DNA from: Paenibacillus lautus NBRC 15380
GTDB taxonomy: Bacteria; Bacillota; Bacilli; Paenibacillales; Paenibacillaceae
Direction of reading: 5' to 3'
NCBI RefSeq assembly: GCF_004000945.1
Contig: NZ_BIMF01000010.1
Coordinates: 124,001 to 188,000, forward strand
Length of the DNA: 64,000 nucleotides
In this document: piece by piece, positions 59,801-64,000 of the stretch
How the letters are laid out: every line of letters starts with the position of its first letter
How positions within the stretch are numbered: the stretch's first letter is position 1
Translations under genes and position numbers: made by a program
Notes under the pieces: generated by a model
The model's database searches: none
Seen by the model: only the letters and a program-made list of their open reading frames with translations
What the model was told of the DNA's origin: nothing

Positions 59801-61195
59801 ATGCACTCGAACGGAGTCAAAGATAAAAAAAACCTGAGCAAGGACGTACGGTCATGGACGGCAACCCTTCCGCAAGCCCTGACAGAATCATGGTTGGGGA
59901 TGATCGCATCGTGGAGATTCTCCTTAAAACTCCGGACAAGCAGACATGAATTGCAATGGGATCCCACAGCCGTTAGAACGATTCGCAGGCAGCTCAAGAA
60001 CATTCTCTCCTCTCATCCCTATCTGCAGCAGAGCGTTTCCCCGTTTCCGTTCCCTTCTATTCAAGGGTATAGCGACATTCGGATTCATGAGCCAGGTGCA
60101 GATGTTCAGCTATCTCAAGATGAGCAGGAGCTGATTCATCATATTCAAGAGGCCGCAGCCGAAGCCAATCGCAGCAATGTGACTCGTACGCAAGCCTATT
60201 TGGACTGTTATGTGTCACACCCTGAGCTGCATTGGGCCTTGCTGGCCCATATGGTCTCACGTAATGCCGGGTGGAATATGAGCGATCTGAAGGGCGGATT
60301 GATGTCGGATCTCATGGATCCGACATTCAAGAGCAATTTGTATCGTTTCTTGGAACGCTGCAATGCGCTGATCTTCCAGGACGCCTACCCCCAGCTGCTT
60401 CTCTATATACACAGTCGAAAAAAAGGCAAGCCCCTATTTCATTTGCTCCCCCACTTTCATGTTTCATCATTCATGACACCGTTCTGGGAGCAGTTCTGGC
60501 AGGATCAGGGCAGTTCGCTGCTTACGGTGGGTCTCATCATTAATGAACAGAATTATATTGAGGGGCGTGTGGCGAGACATCCTTTTTACCGACAGCATAT
60601 TCTGCAGGATCCCTTCTTTCGGTTGCATGAGCTGACCCGGTTGAATCAAATCGTGTTTCCGCTGGGCCAAGTCCATCGAACGGAGTCGGGCGCAAGCCCT
60701 GCCCAAAAGCCCCTTTCCCCAGCCAGGCCGCTGGCCGGACTTACCCTACCCAAGTTTGACGACCTGTCCATTCGGATCAAGGCAGGCCGTTCGCTGTATG
60801 CTTTATTATTTGGATATGAGGAGATATACCGCGCCGTACTGGCATTCGCACGGTCCACCAAGCACCAGGGATCGCGCGCCGACTATTGGCCGGCCTTATT
60901 TACGCCGACCCTTGAGCAAGCCATGAATCATGGCCACGAGGGATTTGACCTCATCACATCGGAATGGCTCCCGGGTGGCCAGCGTCTGTATAGCCCTCAT
61001 CTTGAGGAGATCTGGGAGGATGAAACTCCCGAGCCGATTCCCCGGTACGACTGGTATCAGGGCCGCGCGATGTTCAGGCATATCCGCAAACCGTTACGGC
61101 CGCTGCTGCCGGATATCACCCACGCCCATCGGGCCGCTCTGGAGAAAACCTCCATCGTCCATGATGTGTCTGATCAGTTCGAGCGGCGGCATTAA
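59801..61195 (+). CDS. DUF2515 family protein (YppC-like)
   Basis: The 464-residue soluble protein contains HPELHWALLAHMVSRNAGWN and MSDLKGGLMSDL, which I recognise from the YppC/DUF2515 family of Bacillota. Function is unknown. It has a Pro-rich tail part (EDETPEPIPRYDWYQ). It stands alone, with a weak AGGTGA upstream and a GAGACC/GGTCTC hairpin at about 61205-61240 after the stop. Confidence 0.72.
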   Translation: MHSNGVKDKKNLSKDVRSWTATLPQALTESWLGMIASWRFSLKLRTSRHELQWDPTAVRTIRRQLKNILSSHPYLQQSVSPFPFPSIQGYSDIRIHEPGADVQLSQDEQELIHHIQEAAAEANRSNVTRTQAYLDCYVSHPELHWALLAHMVSRNAGWNMSDLKGGLMSDLMDPTFKSNLYRFLERCNALIFQDAYPQLLLYIHSRKKGKPLFHLLPHFHVSSFMTPFWEQFWQDQGSSLLTVGLIINEQNYIEGRVARHPFYRQHILQDPFFRLHELTRLNQIVFPLGQVHRTESGASPAQKPLSPARPLAGLTLPKFDDLSIRIKAGRSLYALLFGYEEIYRAVLAFARSTKHQGSRADYWPALFTPTLEQAMNHGHEGFDLITSEWLPGGQRLYSPHLEEIWEDETPEPIPRYDWYQGRAMFRHIRKPLRPLLPDITHAHRAALEKTSIVHDVSDQFERRH

Positions 61196-61260
61196 AATGA
61201 AAAGAGACCGTCCCGATACTGCAAGAATGGTCTCCGTTCCGTTCTATTCACATTATAAGT

Positions 61261-61327
61261 GCGTGTTCAAAAAGGTCGATTTTCAGCACCGAAGCTTATG
61301 CTTCCGATGTGCGTTTTTTCAAAACGC
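61261..61327. repeat. Dispersed repeat copy D
   Basis: Starts GCGTGTTCAAAAAGGTCG, 17 of 18 matching the reverse complement of the 29136-29216 element, and contains CTTATGCTTCCGATG, sharing TATGCTTCCGATG with copies A/B. A degraded member or hybrid of these intergenic families. Confidence 0.55.
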
Positions 61328-61343
61328 TTCAGTGTCTATGTCT

Positions 61344-62969
61344 TTATCCCCGCTCCCGCATACGTGCAGGCTGCAGTCTCATAAGCGGACGGAACACCTT
61401 CTGCAAAAGACGCGGGTAACTGCTCAGCTCCGATTGGCGCAATACGCCAAACACCACCAGCAGGACAAGATATATAATGACCACGGCCACGCCTACAACC
61501 AGGCAAGTCAGCAGGAATGCCAACCGTGCCGGCATGACATCAACCATCTGAATACCGGCCAGATTCAGGCCATATCCGATTCCACCGGCGGCAAGCACCG
61601 TCAGTACGAAGCCCGTCCAGCGTTTGCCCAGGATGGAGAAGGATACAATCGCTTTAATCGATCTTATATTCAGTATCGTAATGACAAGGAAACAAAGAGC
61701 CGTGCTCCCAATGATACCGTAGATCCCAAAGAACGGAGCAAGCAGGAAGCTGGCGGCAAGCTTGACCACAACTCCGATCATCACGTGAATCATCGAGAGC
61801 TTGGCCTTGCCGATTCCAAGAAGAATGGAATTTGTAGTCATCATCGTGATCTGGAAAATCGTACCGAACGTCAGAAATCCAATAATCCCGCTGCCGCCCA
61901 AGGAACTAAACAGTAAACCGTTGATGGAATAGGAGGCCACGCATAGCGCAATCACCATCGGCATCCCTGTCAAAATGGCAATACGCATAGCCAGCGTCAC
62001 TTGTTGTTCCAAATGCTCCTGATCTTTCTTCGCAAAAGCGGCAGAGATGATCGGAATGAGCGAGGTGCTAAGGGCAATGGCTAGAATCGGCGGAATCCCC
62101 GCGACGCTCTGCGCCCGGTTTCCCAATACCGCGAGGGCTGCGGTGGCTTGTCCCAGACCAACCTGCCCAATCAACAGCGGCTTCACGATGGAGCTGTCAA
62201 TGAAGTTCACAGCCGGAACCGCCAGGGAAGACAGCACAATCGGTATAGACATCGTGAATATATCCCGGTATATCCCGCCAAGCGGAATGGAGCGGTCCGC
62301 CGCCGGCATCTTGAGCTCACGATCACTTCGGCGAAGTTTTACCGTGAAGTACAGCATGACGGCAAATGCTCCGATACTGCCGAGTACGCCCCCGAAGGAG
62401 GCACCGGCCGCGATCCAGGTATCGTCGTATCCCATCCGCAGCAGCATGTAGGCCAGGCCGATCGCTGTCAGAACGCGTGCAATCTGCTCGATAATCTGCG
62501 ATATCCCGCCAGCCGTCATATTATTGCGCCCTTGGAAGTATCCCCGCATCATGGCGATGGCTGGGAACAGCAGCAGCGCTGGGGCGAGTGCCTGAATGGC
62601 CGCGGCTGCCTCCGGCTGCTTAGCAATATGGGTCGCATAATAAGGAGCTCCGAAATAAAGCAGCAGCGTCATGACAACACCCGCTGCTCCGGCAAAAATA
62701 AGTGCAGCATGATAGACACGCCGGGCCTCCGCAGGCTTGTTCAAAGCATGACGCTCGGATACCATTTTACTGAGCGTGCTGGGAATGCCGGCCGTTGCTA
62801 CCGTTAACAGCATTAAATATACGTTATTGGCGATCGTAAATGAGGCATCCCCAATATCATTCAGCATATGCTCCAGGGGCACCCGCTGAGCAAGGCCCAG
62901 CACCCGGGCTACCAGCGCAGCAGCGGCCAAGATGATGGTGCCTTTAATAAATGACTCTTTCTTTGACAA
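61344..62969 (-). CDS. MurJ/SpoVB-type polysaccharide flippase (YtgP-like)
   Basis: The 541-residue membrane protein has about 14 helices and belongs to the MOP superfamily. The start MSKKESFIKGTIILAAAALV followed by ARVLGLAQRVPLEHM and the segment MMRGYFQGRNNMTAGGISQI are MurJ/SpoVB-like. It probably flips lipid II or a related carrier-linked sugar. TTG start behind GGGTAGGG. It is close to YtgP of B. subtilis, so a lipid II flippase is most likely. Confidence 0.85.
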   Translation of the reverse strand: MSKKESFIKGTIILAAAALVARVLGLAQRVPLEHMLNDIGDASFTIANNVYLMLLTVATAGIPSTLSKMVSERHALNKPAEARRVYHAALIFAGAAGVVMTLLLYFGAPYYATHIAKQPEAAAAIQALAPALLLFPAIAMMRGYFQGRNNMTAGGISQIIEQIARVLTAIGLAYMLLRMGYDDTWIAAGASFGGVLGSIGAFAVMLYFTVKLRRSDRELKMPAADRSIPLGGIYRDIFTMSIPIVLSSLAVPAVNFIDSSIVKPLLIGQVGLGQATAALAVLGNRAQSVAGIPPILAIALSTSLIPIISAAFAKKDQEHLEQQVTLAMRIAILTGMPMVIALCVASYSINGLLFSSLGGSGIIGFLTFGTIFQITMMTTNSILLGIGKAKLSMIHVMIGVVVKLAASFLLAPFFGIYGIIGSTALCFLVITILNIRSIKAIVSFSILGKRWTGFVLTVLAAGGIGYGLNLAGIQMVDVMPARLAFLLTCLVVGVAVVIIYLVLLVVFGVLRQSELSSYPRLLQKVFRPLMRLQPARMRERG

Positions 62970-63025
62970 AACCCTACCCTTCTTTCTCCTCCAAAGCGCC
63001 TCTTACAGCGATTCCTAAGCGTCTA

Positions 63026-63505
63026 TTAGAAAATCCAAATGAAGAAAATAACAATCATCGCGAGCTGTAAAATAACCTTCACCACAATGCTGCTGAACAA
63101 TCCAATGACCGATCCGAAACCAACCTTCATGGATTTGCTCGGTCCCGAGCCTGCCAGCATTTCACCCAGAAACGCCCCGAGGAACGGTCCGATAATCAAT
63201 CCAAAAGCGGGTATAACGAACGGTCCGATAATCAGTCCGATGGTGCTGCCCCATATCGAGGCTTTGGAACCGCCAAGCTTCTTAACTCCCCAGGCGTTAA
63301 CCGCATAATCGGCAATGAACAGCACCACCAGAATGATCGTCTGAATAATCCAGAACCATGTATTGTAATGCTCGAATGTAAAGAACCAGCCGTAAACAAA
63401 CAGCGCCAGGTAAATGGCGATAACCCCCGGCAGAATAGGGTAAATCGCCCCGGCCATCCCAATGATAAACAGAGCGATGACGATAATCCAGCCCAATACG
63501 TCCAT
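63026..63505 (-). CDS. DUF456 family membrane protein
   Basis: The 159-residue protein has four to five helices with the Gly-rich segments GSTIGLIIGPFVIPAFGLII and GPFLGAFLGEMLAG typical of DUF456. Start ATG 63505 is 6 bases after GGGTGAG, two codons inside the longer frame. It follows the HAD gene closely and may be co-transcribed. Function unknown. Confidence 0.87.
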   Translation of the reverse strand: MDVLGWIIVIALFIIGMAGAIYPILPGVIAIYLALFVYGWFFTFEHYNTWFWIIQTIILVVLFIADYAVNAWGVKKLGGSKASIWGSTIGLIIGPFVIPAFGLIIGPFLGAFLGEMLAGSGPSKSMKVGFGSVIGLFSSIVVKVILQLAMIVIFFIWIF

Positions 63506-63512
63506 CAACATC

Positions 63513-64000
63513 TCACCCTTCGATCAAAATATGATCCCTGATGACTTCAACGATACCGTCCTCATTGTTGCTGGAAACCACAAGGTCCGCTTCATCCTTT
63601 ACCGTCTGCTGGGCATTGCCCATGGCCACGCCGAGTCCGGCCTGCTGAATCACAGCCAGGTCGTTCAAGCTGTCCCCTACGGCTACGACCTCAGACATGC
63701 TGATTCCGAGCAGCTCGCACACCTGTCCGATTCCGGTCGCTTTGTTAACGCCGAGCGGATTGATTTCCAGGTTATCCGGCGAGGAGTTCGTGATCTCCAG
63801 TCCACCCATATCCTGCAGGCGCATCAGAATGTTGTGGCGTACCTCATGATCATTCGTGGTGTAACCGAACTTCAGCCACTCCTGATTCGCGACATCGCCG
63901 ATCCAGTTCTCAGAGTTATACAATCTTTCTACTGAATACGCCCAGAACCATGATCCGGTTTCAATGGCAAGTGCATGCATTTGCTCCACAAGCTTGCTGT
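63513..64000 (-). CDS. Cof-type HAD phosphatase, 5' end outside window
   Basis: The frame is open to position 64000, so the N-terminus is missing. The visible part has the Cof/HAD-IIB end: GVNKATGIGQVCELLGISMS, the metal-binding VGDSLNDLAVIQQAG and GVAMGNAQQTVKDEADLV. The family dephosphorylates small phosphosugars or cofactors. The catalytic DxD lies beyond the window. The gene is followed by DUF456, with a 7-base gap. Confidence 0.9.
   Translation of the reverse strand, partial: SKLVEQMHALAIETGSWFWAYSVERLYNSENWIGDVANQEWLKFGYTTNDHEVRHNILMRLQDMGGLEITNSSPDNLEINPLGVNKATGIGQVCELLGISMSEVVAVGDSLNDLAVIQQAGLGVAMGNAQQTVKDEADLVVSSNNEDGIVEVIRDHILIEG

Noticed and set aside
1..64000. CRISPR arrays, tRNA or rRNA genes, prophage modules and intact insertion sequences
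   Set aside because: I saw no regularly spaced repeats, cloverleaf or ribosomal RNA sequence, and no transposase, integrase or phage structural genes.

Overview
The window reads as a chromosomal stretch of an endospore-forming Bacillota, most likely Paenibacillus. Base composition is near 50% GC, ribosome binding sites are strong (AAAGGAGG type), and spore genes are present (yjcZ-type, sda, a YheC/D-type ATP-grasp). Primosome genes dnaI/dnaB, the Ktr potassium system under a c-di-AMP riboswitch, and a yuiB/yumC/yut-type neighbourhood like that of Bacillus subtilis all fit. No rRNA, tRNA, CRISPR array, prophage or intact insertion sequence was recognised.

Layout. 0-8 kb: a TPP-riboswitch-controlled ykoE (cut by the window edge), psd, an SDR, AraC and MocR regulators, a flavin-binding oxidase-like protein and an aminotransferase. 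8-12.5 kb: a membrane protein, yjcZ, ecsAB and a DEAD-box helicase. 12.7-25.7 kb: accessory and regulatory genes, namely LysR facing a divergent adenylosuccinate synthetase paralog, a WYL regulator with a 31-bp palindrome, a nucleotidyltransferase, SDR, cheX, LysR, histidinol phosphatase, a Tat-type phosphoesterase, ALDH, a K+ channel and AAC(3). 25.8-29 kb: sdhCAB with a divergent LysR. 30.3-32.6 kb: ktrBA behind a c-di-AMP riboswitch. 32.9-40 kb: CPBP protease, uvrC, trxA, a small membrane protein, dnaB-dnaI.

40.2-52.8 kb: a redox/heme/Fe-S block (yuiB, hemQ, NADH dehydrogenase, yumC, sda, yutM-type HesB, mqnE, yutJ, yuzB, yutI). It is interrupted at about 46.3-48.9 kb by an AT-rich patch of orphan and broken genes. 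53-64 kb: SDR, SAM-riboswitch-controlled metNIQ, a HEPN-like gene, ctaA, a thioredoxin-like protein, a YppC-like protein, a MurJ-type flippase, DUF456 and a HAD phosphatase cut by the end.

How the genes work together. Menaquinone synthesis (mqnE), succinate dehydrogenase, three NADH/NADPH oxidoreductases, heme synthesis (hemQ, ctaA) and Fe-S assembly factors supply the respiratory chain. Four RNA leaders (TPP, c-di-AMP, SAM-I and an unassigned structure before the NADH dehydrogenase) place transport and respiration under metabolite-type control. A cluster of DnaA boxes at the sda promoter links replication status to sporulation, as known in B. subtilis.

The observations most worth following are the PurA paralog with an altered IMP pocket and a two-site LysR operator, the unassigned structured leader at 43.16-43.25 kb, the overlooked sda gene with its DnaA boxes, the perfect operator-like palindrome at 15.9 kb, and the decaying AT-rich island.
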